From Botrimarina colliarenosi (GTDB taxonomy: Bacteria; Planctomycetota; Planctomycetia; Pirellulales; Lacipirellulaceae): a stretch of DNA of 64,000 bases. Both the position numbers and the translations under genes were made by a program. This document shows positions 39,341-48,965 of this stretch, one piece after another; position 1 is the stretch's first letter; each line of letters begins with the position of its first letter. A model generated the notes under the pieces. That model did no database searches, had not been told where the DNA came from, and saw only the letters and a program-made list of their open reading frames with translations. Location of the stretch: assembly GCF_007859955.1 (NCBI RefSeq), contig NZ_SJPR01000009.1, positions 1-64,000 on the forward strand, in the 5' to 3' direction.

Positions 39341-42300
39341 CTACAAAGCGGGGTCCGTTGGAGTGGTCGACAGCTGATCGGTCGGTCCGTTGACGACCCG
39401 CTCCCCTTCCCTGCGGCCGAAGAGCCAGAACAACGCCGGGTGGACGAAGAAGTCGAGCAGCGTGCTGCTGATGACCCCACCGAGGATTACTGTCGCCACG
39501 GGATAGAGAATCTCCTTACCGGGCTCGCCGGCGGCGAGGACCAACGGCACCAAGGCGATTCCTGCCGTCAGGGCTGTCATCAGGACCGGCGCCAAGCGTT
39601 CGAGCCCGCCGCGGAGGATCATCTCGTGCGTCCACGACTCGCCCTCGTACTTCACGAGATGGAGGTAGTGCTGGAGCAGCAGAATGCCGTTCCGCGAGGC
39701 GATCCCCGCCAGCGAGATAAAGCCAACGATGCTAGCGATCGTCAGTGTCTGGCCCGTCAGGACGAGCGCAGCGACCGATCCGATAAACGCCATCGGCACC
39801 GCCGCCATGACCTGGAGGGCGAGGTTCACGGACTTGAACATCGTGTAGAGCACGAGGAATACGCCTAACAACGAGCCGGCGAAGAGCCATCCGATCAGCC
39901 GCGACGCGTTCTGTTGACTCTCGAACTGCCCGCTGTACTCGAAGTAGTAGCCCGCCGGCAGCCCTTGCTGGACCGGGATGAGTCGCTCCTTGATCTCTTG
40001 GACGACGTCCACTAATCCGCGGTCAGCGACGTTGCACTGCACGACGATACGGCGACGTACTTGTTCGCGTTTGACGACGTTGGGGCCGGCCGACGTATAA
40101 ATCTTAGCCACCGCTTCGAGCGGCACGACGCCCCCGCCCGGGGTTTCGATCGGCAGGCGTCGTAGCACGTTGATGTCCTCCCGCGCGTCTTCTTCCAGTC
40201 GCACGATCAGGTCGAAGCTGCGTTGTCCAATAAGCACCTCCGACACGACATGGCCATTCATAGCCGTCTCGATCATCTGGTTCACCTGCTCGACCGAGAG
40301 GCCGTTCACCAGCAGTTTGTCGCGGTCGAGTTCGACACGCAGTTGCGGGATCAAGGTCTGCTGCTCAACCAGCAGGTCACGGACGCCCGGCACGCCGGCG
40401 ATCGCTGCGCGCGTCTTCTCTGCCTCGCGCCGGAGCACGTCGAGATCGTCGCCGAACAGCTTGATGCCGACCTGCGCCTTGACCCCCGAGAGCATGTGCG
40501 AAATGAGGTGGGCGATCGGCTGCTCGGTGGCGGAGACGACCCCCGGAAACTCGTCCATCATCTGGCGGATCGTCGTCAACTGCTCCTCCCGCGAACGCGG
40601 CGACTCGGGGTCGAGGTCGATAACGTACTCGCTGGCGCTGACCGGCTCGGCGTGCTCGTCGAGCTCGGCGCGTCCGGTGCGGCGCACGAATCCCATCACG
40701 TCGGGGTTCTCGCACAGCCGCCGCTCGACCTGTCGATTGAGGCTGTTCGAGGTCGACAACGACGTCCCCGGGGGGAGGAGCACGTTGAGCTGAACGGACC
40801 CTTCGTTGAAGGGGGGGAGGAAGTCTCTCTCAAGCTGAAAGAGCGTCGCCATCGCGATAGCGACCGCCGCGGTCACCGCGGCGAGGTTCAGCCACGGCGA
40901 GTGGAGGCTGAAGCGGATCACGCCGCTTGCCAACCACTTTAAGAATCTCAGCAGCGGACCTTCATTCTCGTGTCCCCGCAAGCGGCTGTGACCAAGCATC
41001 AGGTAAGACAGCACCGGCGTCACGGTCAGGGAGACCAGCAGCGACGCCCCGATTGAGACGACGTAAGCAATTCCCAGCGGCGCAAAGAGGCGGCCCTCCA
41101 TCCCCGACAGCGCGAAGAGGGGCAAGAACACGAGGCAGACAATGATCGTGCTAAAGACGATCGAGCTGCGGACTTCGAGGCTGGCGTCGTAGACGACGCG
41201 CAAGGCGGGCTTGGGGTTGGCCGCCCGTCGGTTCTCGTTGAGCCGACGGTAGATGTTCTCAACATCGACGATCGCATCGTCAACCAATTCGCCGATCGCC
41301 ACGGCAAGACCGCCGAGCGTCATGGTGTTGATCGACAGGCCAAACCATCGGAAGACGAGCACCGTCATGGCGAGCGAGAGGGGAATCGCCGTTAACGAGA
41401 TAAACGTCGTGCGGACGTTCAGCAGAAACGCAAAAAGGATGATGACGACCAACACGCAGCCGTCTCGCAGCGCCTCGGCGACGTTCGTCAGCGCCCGGTC
41501 GATAAAAGCCCGCTGCGCGTACAGCGGCTCGATACGGACATCGTCGCCCAGCGCGCCGCGTGTTTCGGCCACCGCGTCGAGAATGGTTTGATGGAGCTTG
41601 CGGGTGTCGGCGCCCGGCTGCTTGTTGATGGTCAGAATAACCGCCGGCCCCCCGGAGAAGTCGCCGTCGTCTTCACGCACGTAAGCGGACCCGTCGCCCC
41701 GCTTGATCTGGGGGCCTTCAATGATCTGAGCCACCTGGGCAAGGGTCACGGGTCGCCCGTCCCGGATCGTAACGGCGACCTTCTGGAGGTCCTCGATCGA
41801 CTGGACCCGACCAATCGCCCTGACGAGCAGCTCGTTGGGCCCCTGCTGGTCCAGATAGCCGCCGGTGGCGTTCTGGTTCGATTTTGAGATCGCGTCGCGG
41901 ACTTCTTCGAGCGTTACGCCGTAGCGTCGCTGCGCGGCCGGGTCGACGAGCACTTGGAACTGTTTGCGCCCGCCTCCCATCGTGAAGACCTGGGCGACCC
42001 CCGGAATGGTCAGCAGCCGTTGCCGAAGGACCCAGTCGGCCCGTGTCCGCAGCTCGATCGGGTCGGTGACGCCCCCTTCGCTCCACATCCCGAGCATGAG
42101 GATCTGGCCCATGATCGAAGAGATCGGAGCCAGTTGGGGGCTCACCCCCATGGGCATCCGGTCGGTCACTAAGGCGAGTCGTTCGGCGACGACCTGGCGG
42201 TCGACGTAGATGTCAGTGCCGTAGTCGAACTCGACGTAGATCACGGAGAGGCCAATGCCCGAAGCGCTCCGCACCGCCTGAACACCGTTGGCGCCGTTGA

Positions 42301-42517
42301 GCGCCGTCTCCAGCGGAAAGGTGATCAGCGACTCGACTTCTTCAGGGGCGAGGCCGGGCGCCTCGGTCATGACCACAACACGGGGCCGGTTGAGGTCGGG
42401 GAAGACATCGATCGGCGTGTGCAAGGCCGACCAGACCCCCCCCGCCATCACCGCGAGGGCGGCGCCGAGGACCAGGAGCTGATTGCGCAGCGAGAATCGG
42501 ATAATCGCGTTGAGCAT
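39341..42517 (-). CDS. Heavy-metal RND efflux pump (CusA/CzcA family)
   Basis: A 1058-residue heavy-metal-branch RND permease. After TM1 comes IDVFPDLNRPRVVVMTEAPGL, the typical metal-branch opening. TM4 has AIGELVDDAIVDVENIYRRL, which matches the CusA pattern (single Asp, Glu) more than CzcA. In the second porter part HMLSGVKAQVGIKLFG keeps a methionine where CusA has a copper-binding Met. The C-terminal half has the expected GFISLAGIASRNGILLLQHY region. ATG 42517 follows GAGAAGG; it lies 13 bases after the adaptor stop. Copper/silver is the likeliest substrate, from neighbours and motifs; another divalent metal is possible. Confidence 0.9.
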   Translation of the reverse strand: MLNAIIRFSLRNQLLVLGAALAVMAGGVWSALHTPIDVFPDLNRPRVVVMTEAPGLAPEEVESLITFPLETALNGANGVQAVRSASGIGLSVIYVEFDYGTDIYVDRQVVAERLALVTDRMPMGVSPQLAPISSIMGQILMLGMWSEGGVTDPIELRTRADWVLRQRLLTIPGVAQVFTMGGGRKQFQVLVDPAAQRRYGVTLEEVRDAISKSNQNATGGYLDQQGPNELLVRAIGRVQSIEDLQKVAVTIRDGRPVTLAQVAQIIEGPQIKRGDGSAYVREDDGDFSGGPAVILTINKQPGADTRKLHQTILDAVAETRGALGDDVRIEPLYAQRAFIDRALTNVAEALRDGCVLVVIILFAFLLNVRTTFISLTAIPLSLAMTVLVFRWFGLSINTMTLGGLAVAIGELVDDAIVDVENIYRRLNENRRAANPKPALRVVYDASLEVRSSIVFSTIIVCLVFLPLFALSGMEGRLFAPLGIAYVVSIGASLLVSLTVTPVLSYLMLGHSRLRGHENEGPLLRFLKWLASGVIRFSLHSPWLNLAAVTAAVAIAMATLFQLERDFLPPFNEGSVQLNVLLPPGTSLSTSNSLNRQVERRLCENPDVMGFVRRTGRAELDEHAEPVSASEYVIDLDPESPRSREEQLTTIRQMMDEFPGVVSATEQPIAHLISHMLSGVKAQVGIKLFGDDLDVLRREAEKTRAAIAGVPGVRDLLVEQQTLIPQLRVELDRDKLLVNGLSVEQVNQMIETAMNGHVVSEVLIGQRSFDLIVRLEEDAREDINVLRRLPIETPGGGVVPLEAVAKIYTSAGPNVVKREQVRRRIVVQCNVADRGLVDVVQEIKERLIPVQQGLPAGYYFEYSGQFESQQNASRLIGWLFAGSLLGVFLVLYTMFKSVNLALQVMAAVPMAFIGSVAALVLTGQTLTIASIVGFISLAGIASRNGILLLQHYLHLVKYEGESWTHEMILRGGLERLAPVLMTALTAGIALVPLVLAAGEPGKEILYPVATVILGGVISSTLLDFFVHPALFWLFGRREGERVVNGPTDQLSTTPTDPAL

Positions 42518-42530
42518 CGGCGGCGCCTTC

Positions 42531-44060
42531 TCAGTGGTTGTGGCCGGCATGGGGGTCGATCGCCCCGCCCGCCTTGTTCTTCAACGCAAGCTGCATTTGG
42601 TGCGCGCCGGTCAGGGCCACAGTGTCGCCAGGAAAGACCGCTCCGTCGTTGGCGACCACCACCGACTTCCGATCGCGATAACGTTCGTGGACCGCGATGC
42701 GGTCGAAGTGGTCGCCGTTCTGGACAAACACGAAGCTGTCCGGCCCCTCTTTGACGACGGCGTCGGTGGGCAGAACGATCTGATCCGTCCACTCTTCGAC
42801 GGGCACCTGGAGCTGCATCCGCTGACCGGGACGGTAGCGCCACGTGACAAACCGTTGGCCTCGGTCGTTCTCAGTGTCGTCGGTCACCTCGTTCGGCAAT
42901 TCGACATAGAACGGGAGCGTACGCGATTTGGGATCGATCTCGTTGGCCAGGTAGGCGATCGGCAAGCCCGTGACGTCGCGTTCCTTACCGGCGTTCTCGA
43001 CAGTCGCAGTCGCCCGCCATCCGCGTCGCTTTGCCTCGGCGATCGCAGCGCCGTCGCTCTCGAACGCCTGCCCCTCGATGTAGAGCTGCGCATAGTCCGC
43101 CAACACACAGAGGACCTCGCCGATGTCGACGGTCTCGCCCTTGTGGACCGAGAGCGACTGAATCACCAAAGGAGGGCCGTGCCCGGCGTGTTCGAGCGGT
43201 TCCGGCGCCGCGAGCGGGCCCTCTTCAACGAAGGCGGCTTGGCTAACTGGCGCCACGCCGCTCAGCCGCATCTCATCCGGCGAATCCTCGTCATGGTCGT
43301 GATCGTCAATAATGGGGGCGTACAACCGAAGCTGGGTGAGCAACCGTCGCTCAGTTTCTATCCGCTGAATCTGCTCAACAGACAGACCGTGGAGCCGGAG
43401 GGCCTCGCGCTGCGACGCGAGCGAGGCAAGCAACTTGTCGCGGGCGTACTGCCGCTCCAGCAACACCTTGCCCGCGATGGCGCCGCTCGCGCTCACCCCC
43501 TCGACGCGGGCGACCTCCTTCTGCTCGACGTCCAGGTCGCCAAGCGTCTGCAAGAACTCCTTCTGCGAGTTGACGAGCTCTTCGTGCGTCAGCCGCAACT
43601 GAAACAGCAGGGTCCCGCTCGGGACCGCCTCTCCCGTGACGGCGTGGACGTGGGTCACGACGCCGGTCAGCGGCGCACTGACCGGCAGCCGGCTTCGTCC
43701 CGGCCGCTCGACAACCACCGCAGGAACGGAGACCGTGCGAACGAACGTCGACATATCGATCGGGCGGACCGTCTCGGGGCCGAGGCCAAGGTTCGCCATG
43801 GCGGCCTCGGACAGTTCGAGCGACGCCTCGTCGCTGTGGCCTACGTGGTCATGGCCTTCATGACCGGCCTCGCCTTCGTCATGGTCGTTATCATCGTGGT
43901 TTTCCTCGGCGGCATCCTGCGACGCGGTGAAATGCTTCGCCCACCGCGAGATCGGCGAGTCGAGCGAAGCGGTGACGACACCTCCCGCGAAAGCTAGGAA
44001 TAAGAGGATCACACTCACCACAAGACCGAGCGACAACTTGCTTGGCGGGGAAGGTTTCAT
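42531..44060 (-). CDS. Heavy-metal RND periplasmic adaptor (CusB/CzcB family)
   Basis: A 509-residue adaptor with an N-terminal membrane span (about 10-31), a His/Asp/Glu-rich linker (about 45-75, including HEGHDHVGH), the lipoyl and hairpin parts (VSAPLTGVVTHVHAVTGEAV, then a coiled coil about 160-260 interrupted by a DDHDHDED patch), beta-barrel parts and a His-rich C-terminus (DPHAGHNH). The His patches suggest metal binding in the periplasm. It precedes the pump in the same operon. No outer-membrane channel gene is present in this island. Confidence 0.9.
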   Translation of the reverse strand: MKPSPPSKLSLGLVVSVILLFLAFAGGVVTASLDSPISRWAKHFTASQDAAEENHDDNDHDEGEAGHEGHDHVGHSDEASLELSEAAMANLGLGPETVRPIDMSTFVRTVSVPAVVVERPGRSRLPVSAPLTGVVTHVHAVTGEAVPSGTLLFQLRLTHEELVNSQKEFLQTLGDLDVEQKEVARVEGVSASGAIAGKVLLERQYARDKLLASLASQREALRLHGLSVEQIQRIETERRLLTQLRLYAPIIDDHDHDEDSPDEMRLSGVAPVSQAAFVEEGPLAAPEPLEHAGHGPPLVIQSLSVHKGETVDIGEVLCVLADYAQLYIEGQAFESDGAAIAEAKRRGWRATATVENAGKERDVTGLPIAYLANEIDPKSRTLPFYVELPNEVTDDTENDRGQRFVTWRYRPGQRMQLQVPVEEWTDQIVLPTDAVVKEGPDSFVFVQNGDHFDRIAVHERYRDRKSVVVANDGAVFPGDTVALTGAHQMQLALKNKAGGAIDPHAGHNH

Positions 44061-44140
44061 CGGTTCTCTCGGGGCGAGTGCGCGGGGCGGCGCGGGGGTG
44101 ACGGATCACCCGCCGCGCCGCACCAACGCACGAGGATCGA

Positions 44141-44656
44141 TCAGTGGTTGTGGCCGCTGTGGTCGTGATCGTGCTCAAGCGACGTCGAATACGGCTTGCC
44201 CGCGACACGGACCACCAACTTGGCGGAGGCGTCGTGCCGGTGCAGGTCGCCCATCAGCGGCTTGCTGACCAGCGCATACATGGCGGTTGGCCCCGACGCC
44301 GGCTTCCCCTGGGCATACAGCGGGGCAAGTCGATACTGCCGCGGCTTGCCCCCGCCACGGACATTCACCAGCAGGTAAGGCTCGCTAATCGCGACCTGCC
44401 GACTCGCGGCGCTGTCGAGCAGCACCACAGTCACTTGGTCCATCTTTTCGTCGAGCACCAGCTCCGCGTGGTATGCCTCGGCGCCGAGCTCGAAGAGCGC
44501 CCCGCCGTGAGGGCCCGCTTCGGCGTGATCGTGAGCGGCGTGGTCGTGGGCGGCGTGATCATGCCCCGCCTGAGCCTGACCGGGCGCCGCGGCGACCCGA
44601 GTCGGAAGAGCGTGAACGACCGCTGATAGTAGCGCAGCGGCGATGAATAATCGCAT
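44141..44656 (-). CDS. Small His-rich exported protein of the metal island
   Basis: A 171-residue exported protein. The signal peptide (about 1-24) is followed by a tandem HDHAAHDHAAHDHAE run, a domain of about 110 residues (GALFELGAEAYHAELVLDEK, VTVVLLDSAASRQVAI) and a C-terminal HDHDHSGHNH. GGAG seven bases before ATG 44656 fixes the start. The two His clusters mark it as a likely periplasmic metal-binding protein. It lies 80 bp before the adaptor on the same strand, so it probably belongs to that operon. I recognise no named family. Confidence 0.8.
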   Translation of the reverse strand: MRLFIAAALLSAVVHALPTRVAAAPGQAQAGHDHAAHDHAAHDHAEAGPHGGALFELGAEAYHAELVLDEKMDQVTVVLLDSAASRQVAISEPYLLVNVRGGGKPRQYRLAPLYAQGKPASGPTAMYALVSKPLMGDLHRHDASAKLVVRVAGKPYSTSLEHDHDHSGHNH

Positions 44657-44793
44657 GGATATTCTCCAAAATTGCAATGGGACGGACCGAAGCCGACGTG
44701 CGCGCAGGCGCACCGGTAGCTTCGGGACTTCAACGTGGGACGGGCGTCACGCCGGTAAGGGGCATGACAGGGCAGAAAGCCCAGAGGGGCGCC

Positions 44794-45219
44794 TCAAATG
44801 CGCAGCAGCGTGCCCTGACTGAGCAGCGACTGTGGCGGACCCGGGCGGATCGCCACCGCGTTGGCCGATCGACGAGCCAACTGGGAAGCAAGCACGTGCG
44901 GCTCGGCATTCCAGAGGGCGATTCCCGACGAACCCGCCACTTCGGAGACGGCCTCGATCAGCAGGCCATCCGGGTCGGCTGCCGAGCAGGTCGGGCACCC
45001 GTCGCACGGGGTCGGAACTGGCTGGTGACGCAATGAGCTCGCTCCGTGATCTCCGCAGTCGTGGTGGTGGTCACCATCGCTGAAGAAAGAAGCGTGCTCA
45101 CAGCCCGAAGGCTCGGCTTCGCAGCGGTCCGATCCATGCCTGTGCTGGCAATGGCAGCCCGCAGCCAACTGCGATTGCAGTAGCCCGGCGGCGAGCAGAA
45201 TGGCGAGGAAGGAACGCAT
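44794..45219 (-). CDS. Small Cys/His-rich exported protein of the metal island
   Basis: A 141-residue protein with a signal peptide (about 1-20) and a mature N-terminus dense in Cys and His: CHCQHRHGSDRCEAEPSGC, then DGDHHHDCGDHG and CDGCPTC. The C-terminal half (about 80-141) is ordinary. GGTGGAGAG lies upstream of its ATG. The ligand density suggests copper or zinc binding, or a role as a periplasmic metal sponge. It is upstream of, and in line with, the His-rich protein and RND genes. No family is recognised. Confidence 0.75.
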   Translation of the reverse strand: MRSFLAILLAAGLLQSQLAAGCHCQHRHGSDRCEAEPSGCEHASFFSDGDHHHDCGDHGASSLRHQPVPTPCDGCPTCSAADPDGLLIEAVSEVAGSSGIALWNAEPHVLASQLARRSANAVAIRPGPPQSLLSQGTLLRI

Positions 45220-45370
45220 GCCGATAACTCTCCACCTATCCTATCGGTGAGTCAAGCTCGATGGCTTGACGCGATTGTGCAGCCGCGTTGGTCACGACGG
45301 CCACACAATTCTTCCTTGATGGCGTCACGGGGGCGTCCGCCGCCTGGACCGACCGGCGCCAGCCGAGATT

Positions 45371-45643
45371 TCAGACGAAGTCATCGCTCGCCTGCCGACA
45401 GTGCTGTGGTTCACGCTCGATCTGGATCGTCGTGTGCTCAATCGCAAAGCGATCGTGCAGTTGTTCCTGGATGAGCCGCAGCAAGCCGTCGTCGTTTTCA
45501 ACGACCGGTCGAACGAGGTGGGCCGTCAGCGCCGTTTCGCGCGTGCTGATTGCCCAGATGTGCAAGTCATGGCAGGCCGTCACGCCGTCAAGCGATTCCA
45601 GGAAACGCCGAACAGCGTCGGAATCGATTCCTTCGGGAACACC
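45371..45643 (-). pseudogene. Detached C-terminal domain of the CDF exporter
   Basis: Immediately after the in-frame TAG of the CDF gene the same frame continues for 90 residues with a normal CDF cytosolic domain: GVPEGIDSDAVRRFLESLDG, ACHDLHIWAIST, TAHLVRP and AIEHTTIQIE. Joined to the upstream part it would make a 298-residue protein of usual CDF length. It is therefore the remainder of one gene, not a separate one. An independent start inside it would give only the soluble domain. Confidence 0.8.
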
Positions 45644-46267
45644 CTAAACGGCGAGGTTGGAAGACTCCCTCAGCAGGTTCCAGGTGCTCACAAAGACGAC
45701 CGCCGCAATCACCAAGCTGGTCACCGGGTCGATCCAGGCCCAGCCGGTGGCCCAGATGCCGAGCCCCGCGACGACCACCCCCACGGAGACCCCCGTGTCG
45801 GCCGCCATGTGGAGAAACGCGCCGCGAATGTTCAGGTCGTCCCGTCGATCGGACCAGAACAGCATCGCCGTGGCGGCGTTGATGACGACCCCCATGCCTG
45901 CGACCGCAACGATCGACAGCCCGCCGAGCTCGGCGGGCTCGCTAAATCGTCGAACGGCTTCCCAAGCGATTCCGCCAATCGCGGCCAGAAGCAACAGGGC
46001 GTTGAGAAGGGCGGCCAGCACGGTCGCGCCGCGCCATCCGTAGGTACGACGACGCGAGGGCGAGATCGACGCCAACGCGTGCCCTCCCCAAGCAAGGAGC
46101 AAGCCAAAGACATCGCTGAGGTTATGACCGGCGTCAGAAAGCAGCGCCAGTGAGCCCGTGGCGAATCCAAAACCCGCTTCGACGAGAACATAAGCGATAT
46201 TCAGACCTACGCCGATCGCAAAGGCTCGACCATGATTGGTGGCGACATGGTCATGCGAATGCGGCAT
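45644..46267 (-). CDS. CDF-family metal exporter, cut by an in-frame TAG
   Basis: A 207-residue membrane portion of a CzcD/ZitB-like cation diffusion facilitator. It starts with a His-rich MPHSHDHVATNHG and contains the six spans, including LALLSDAGHNLSDVFGLLLAW (metal-site D/H in span 2) and HMAADTGVSVGVVVAGL (span 5). The frame stops at TAG (45644-45646) directly after span 6, at NLLRESSNLAV, exactly where homologues continue into the cytosolic domain, and that domain follows in the same frame. So one substitution splits the gene. Likely a recent loss of function, a sequencing error or readthrough. It diverges from the P-type ATPase. Confidence 0.85.
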   Translation of the reverse strand: MPHSHDHVATNHGRAFAIGVGLNIAYVLVEAGFGFATGSLALLSDAGHNLSDVFGLLLAWGGHALASISPSRRRTYGWRGATVLAALLNALLLLAAIGGIAWEAVRRFSEPAELGGLSIVAVAGMGVVINAATAMLFWSDRRDDLNIRGAFLHMAADTGVSVGVVVAGLGIWATGWAWIDPVTSLVIAAVVFVSTWNLLRESSNLAV

Positions 46268-46554
46268 AGCGTCGTGCTCTCACTTACTTCTGGTTCATTG
46301 GGCTTGGCGGGCCCGACATCGGCATTATGGACGGTGTTATGGGGAAATGGCGAGTCTGATGGGAAGCTACTCGCGACCGGGTCTTCAGCCGTGCCGACTT
46401 GCACCCGCGCGACGCCGTGCACAGACGCGGTGGCTGCAAATCGGAGCTGGCTATTCGATGCGAATTGTCGAAGCCTGAGTTGCACGGAATTGGCGGGACG
46501 GTGACTAAGACCGGTTGCCGCCCTCGCTCGACACCGTTCTTCTGCTGCAAATTG

Positions 46555-46569
46555 CCCCGTCTTACGGGG
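46555..46569. promoter_or_regulatory. Inverted repeat CCCCGT-CTT-ACGGGG
   Basis: Perfect 6-bp arms with a 3-bp centre lie about 70 bp upstream of the copper ATPase, in the 373-bp divergent gap (46268-46640) between it and the CDF gene. It could be a metalloregulator site or a small hairpin. No regulator gene is present in the island, so a partner cannot be named. The rest of the gap looks non-coding. Confidence 0.35.
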
Positions 46570-46640
46570 AGGTATAGCATCGACCACGTGATTCACTCCA
46601 ATCCTTCCATCGAGACTTCTGCCAGACCCGAGCGTTGCTA

Positions 46641-48965
46641 GTGGCTATTGCGCAAGACCCCGTTTGTGGGATGCAGGTCGATACCGACACCGCCCTCTCG
46701 ATCGATGCGCACGGTCAACCCGTCTACTTCTGCAGCGCCGGGTGCCGTCGCCGTTTCGCTGACGAGCAAGGCTTGGAGGTCGCGGCAGGCGACGATCCCG
46801 CTCCCCCGGACGAGCTTCGAGAACAATCATCGCCTCCAACGAATCCTGGAGCGGGAGGCCGCCTCTACACGTGCCCTATGCATCCCGACGTAGAGCAGGT
46901 CGGCCCGGGCAGTTGCCCCAAGTGCGGGATGGACCTGGAACCGAAGGAAGCGTCCTTAGGAGACGAGAACGACGGCGAGTCCGCCATGGCGCGCCGATTC
47001 TGGGTCGGCGTCACGCTCAGCGTTCCGCTGCTCGTCCTCACGATGGGCCCGATGGTCGGTTTGCCGGTCGAGGATTGGTTGTCGTCCGACGTGGCGGCTT
47101 GGTTGCAGTTTGCCCTCGCCACGCCTGTCGTGTTCTGGTGTGGCTGGCCCCTCTTGGTGCGTGGTTGGCGATCGATCCAGAACGCGAGCCCGAACATGTT
47201 CACCCTGATCGCCATCGGAACGCTGACGGCGTATGTCTTCAGCTTGTTCGCGACTCTGGTTCCGAGCTGGATCCCGGAGGCGTTCTACGAGGCGGGTCGG
47301 GCGCCGCTCTACTACGAGGCGGCCGCGGTCATCATCACGCTGGTCCTGCTCGGTCAGGTGCTCGAACTGCGGGCCCGGAAAAAGACAAGCGGCGCGATAC
47401 GCGAGCTTCTGAAGCTCGCGCCCGACACAGCGCACCGGGTCGTCGATGGCAAGGAAGAAGACGTCGCCTTGGACCAGATTGGCCTGGGCGACCGGCTCCG
47501 CGTCCGCCCCGGCGAGAAGATGCCGGTCGATGGCGTCGTTGTAGAGGGCGCGAGCGCCGTCGACGAGTCGATGCTCACCGGCGAGCCGATCCCCGCCGAC
47601 AAAGCGGCCGGCGACCACGTGTCGGCCGGGACGCTCAATCAAACCGGGGCGCTCGTTGTCGAAGCGAAGCAGGTTGGCGCCGACACGGTGCTTAGCCGGA
47701 TCGTCGACATGGTCGCCTCGGCGCAGCGCAGCCGGGCCCCGATCCAGGGGCTCGTCGATGTGGTGGCGGCGTGGTTCGTGCCGGCGGTGATTGGCGCCGC
47801 CATCCTTGCGTTTGTCGTCTGGGCGACCGTTGGGCCCGAGCCGCGATTCGCCCACGCCCTGCTGGCGGCGATCTCGGTGCTCATTATCGCCTGCCCCTGC
47901 GCGCTGGGCCTTGCGACACCGATGTCGGTCATGGTCGGCGTCGGCCGTGGGGCGAAAGAAGGGGTCCTCGTGAAGGATGCGCAGGCGTTGGAAACTCTCG
48001 AAAAGGTCGATACGGTCGTCGTCGATAAGACCGGCACCCTCACCGAAGGGAAGCCACGCGTCGTCGACGTCGCCATTGAGGACGGTTCGGACGAGGAGGA
48101 ACTGCTCGGGTTGGCGGCCGCCGTCGAGGGCTCAAGCGAGCACCCCTTGGCACGCGCCATCGTCGACGGCGCCAAAGAACGCGGTGTCGCCACGAAGTCG
48201 GCCGAGCACTTCCAGAGCACTACCGGCGGCGGCGTCTCCGCGGAAGTAGCGACACGGACGGTGCGGGTCGGCAAGCTGGCGTTCTTGGCCGAACAAGGAA
48301 TCGCTCCGTCGGACCAGCTCAAGTCCGCCGCTGATTCGGCGCAGTCCGAGGGGCGGACCGTCGTATTCGTCGCGGCCGATGACCGGCTCCTCGGCTTCCT
48401 CAGCATCGCCGATCCCGTCAAGAATAGCTCGGCAGAGACCATCCGGCGGCTCCACGAGCGAGGGCTCCGGGTCGTCATGCTGACCGGGGATTCCGAGGCG
48501 ACCGCCGAATCCGTCGCGCGAGAACTAGGGATCGACGAGGTCCACGCCGGGGTGTCGCCCAAGGAGAAGCACGAGTTCGTCAAGCAGCTTCGCAAAGACG
48601 GCCGCGTCGTGGCGATGGCGGGCGACGGAATCAACGACGCGCCGGCCCTCGCCGCGGCGGACGTTGGCATCGCCATGGGGACCGGCAGCGACGTGGCGAT
48701 CGAGTCGGCCGACGTGACCTTGCTAGGGGGCGATCTTCAAGGCGTCCTCAAGGCGGTCGCTCTCAGCCGCGCCACGATGCGAAATATCCGTCAGAACCTA
48801 GCGTTCGCCTTCGGCTACAACGCCCTGGGGATCCCCATCGCGGCGGGCGTTCTCTATCCCGTCTTCGGTTGGCTCCTCAGCCCGATGATCGCCGCCGCGG
48901 CGATGAGCCTCAGCAGCGTGTCGGTGATCGGCAACGCGCTGCGATTGCGGGCGACGAAGCTCTGA
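46641..48965 (+). CDS. Copper-type P1B ATPase with YHS domain
   Basis: A 774-residue metal exporter. Instead of the usual HMA domains the N-terminus has a YHS domain (DPVCGM at 6-11, [10 protein letters not shown]) and a short heavy-metal-binding domain (YTCPMHPDV at about 76-84, [10 protein letters not shown]). Then come the P-type parts: the membrane segment with CPC (418-420), phosphorylation site DKTGT (D462), TGD and [10 protein letters not shown], and the MLTGEP actuator loop. CPC plus the N-terminal set indicates Cu(I)/Ag(I) export. GTG 46641 and TTG 46635 are both possible starts. It stands divergent from the CDF gene. Confidence 0.92.
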   Translation: MAIAQDPVCGMQVDTDTALSIDAHGQPVYFCSAGCRRRFADEQGLEVAAGDDPAPPDELREQSSPPTNPGAGGRLYTCPMHPDVEQVGPGSCPKCGMDLEPKEASLGDENDGESAMARRFWVGVTLSVPLLVLTMGPMVGLPVEDWLSSDVAAWLQFALATPVVFWCGWPLLVRGWRSIQNASPNMFTLIAIGTLTAYVFSLFATLVPSWIPEAFYEAGRAPLYYEAAAVIITLVLLGQVLELRARKKTSGAIRELLKLAPDTAHRVVDGKEEDVALDQIGLGDRLRVRPGEKMPVDGVVVEGASAVDESMLTGEPIPADKAAGDHVSAGTLNQTGALVVEAKQVGADTVLSRIVDMVASAQRSRAPIQGLVDVVAAWFVPAVIGAAILAFVVWATVGPEPRFAHALLAAISVLIIACPCALGLATPMSVMVGVGRGAKEGVLVKDAQALETLEKVDTVVVDKTGTLTEGKPRVVDVAIEDGSDEEELLGLAAAVEGSSEHPLARAIVDGAKERGVATKSAEHFQSTTGGGVSAEVATRTVRVGKLAFLAEQGIAPSDQLKSAADSAQSEGRTVVFVAADDRLLGFLSIADPVKNSSAETIRRLHERGLRVVMLTGDSEATAESVARELGIDEVHAGVSPKEKHEFVKQLRKDGRVVAMAGDGINDAPALAAADVGIAMGTGSDVAIESADVTLLGGDLQGVLKAVALSRATMRNIRQNLAFAFGYNALGIPIAAGVLYPVFGWLLSPMIAAAAMSLSSVSVIGNALRLRATKL

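Noticed and set aside
46232-46504. Small plus-strand open frame in the divergent gap before the copper ATPase
   Set aside because: It overlaps the start of the CDF gene, has no ribosome-binding site and its composition is not protein-like. The gap is better read as regulatory.
39341-48965. Metal island as a recently acquired mobile element
   Set aside because: No integrase, transposase, tRNA boundary or flanking repeats are seen and base composition looks like that of the surroundings.
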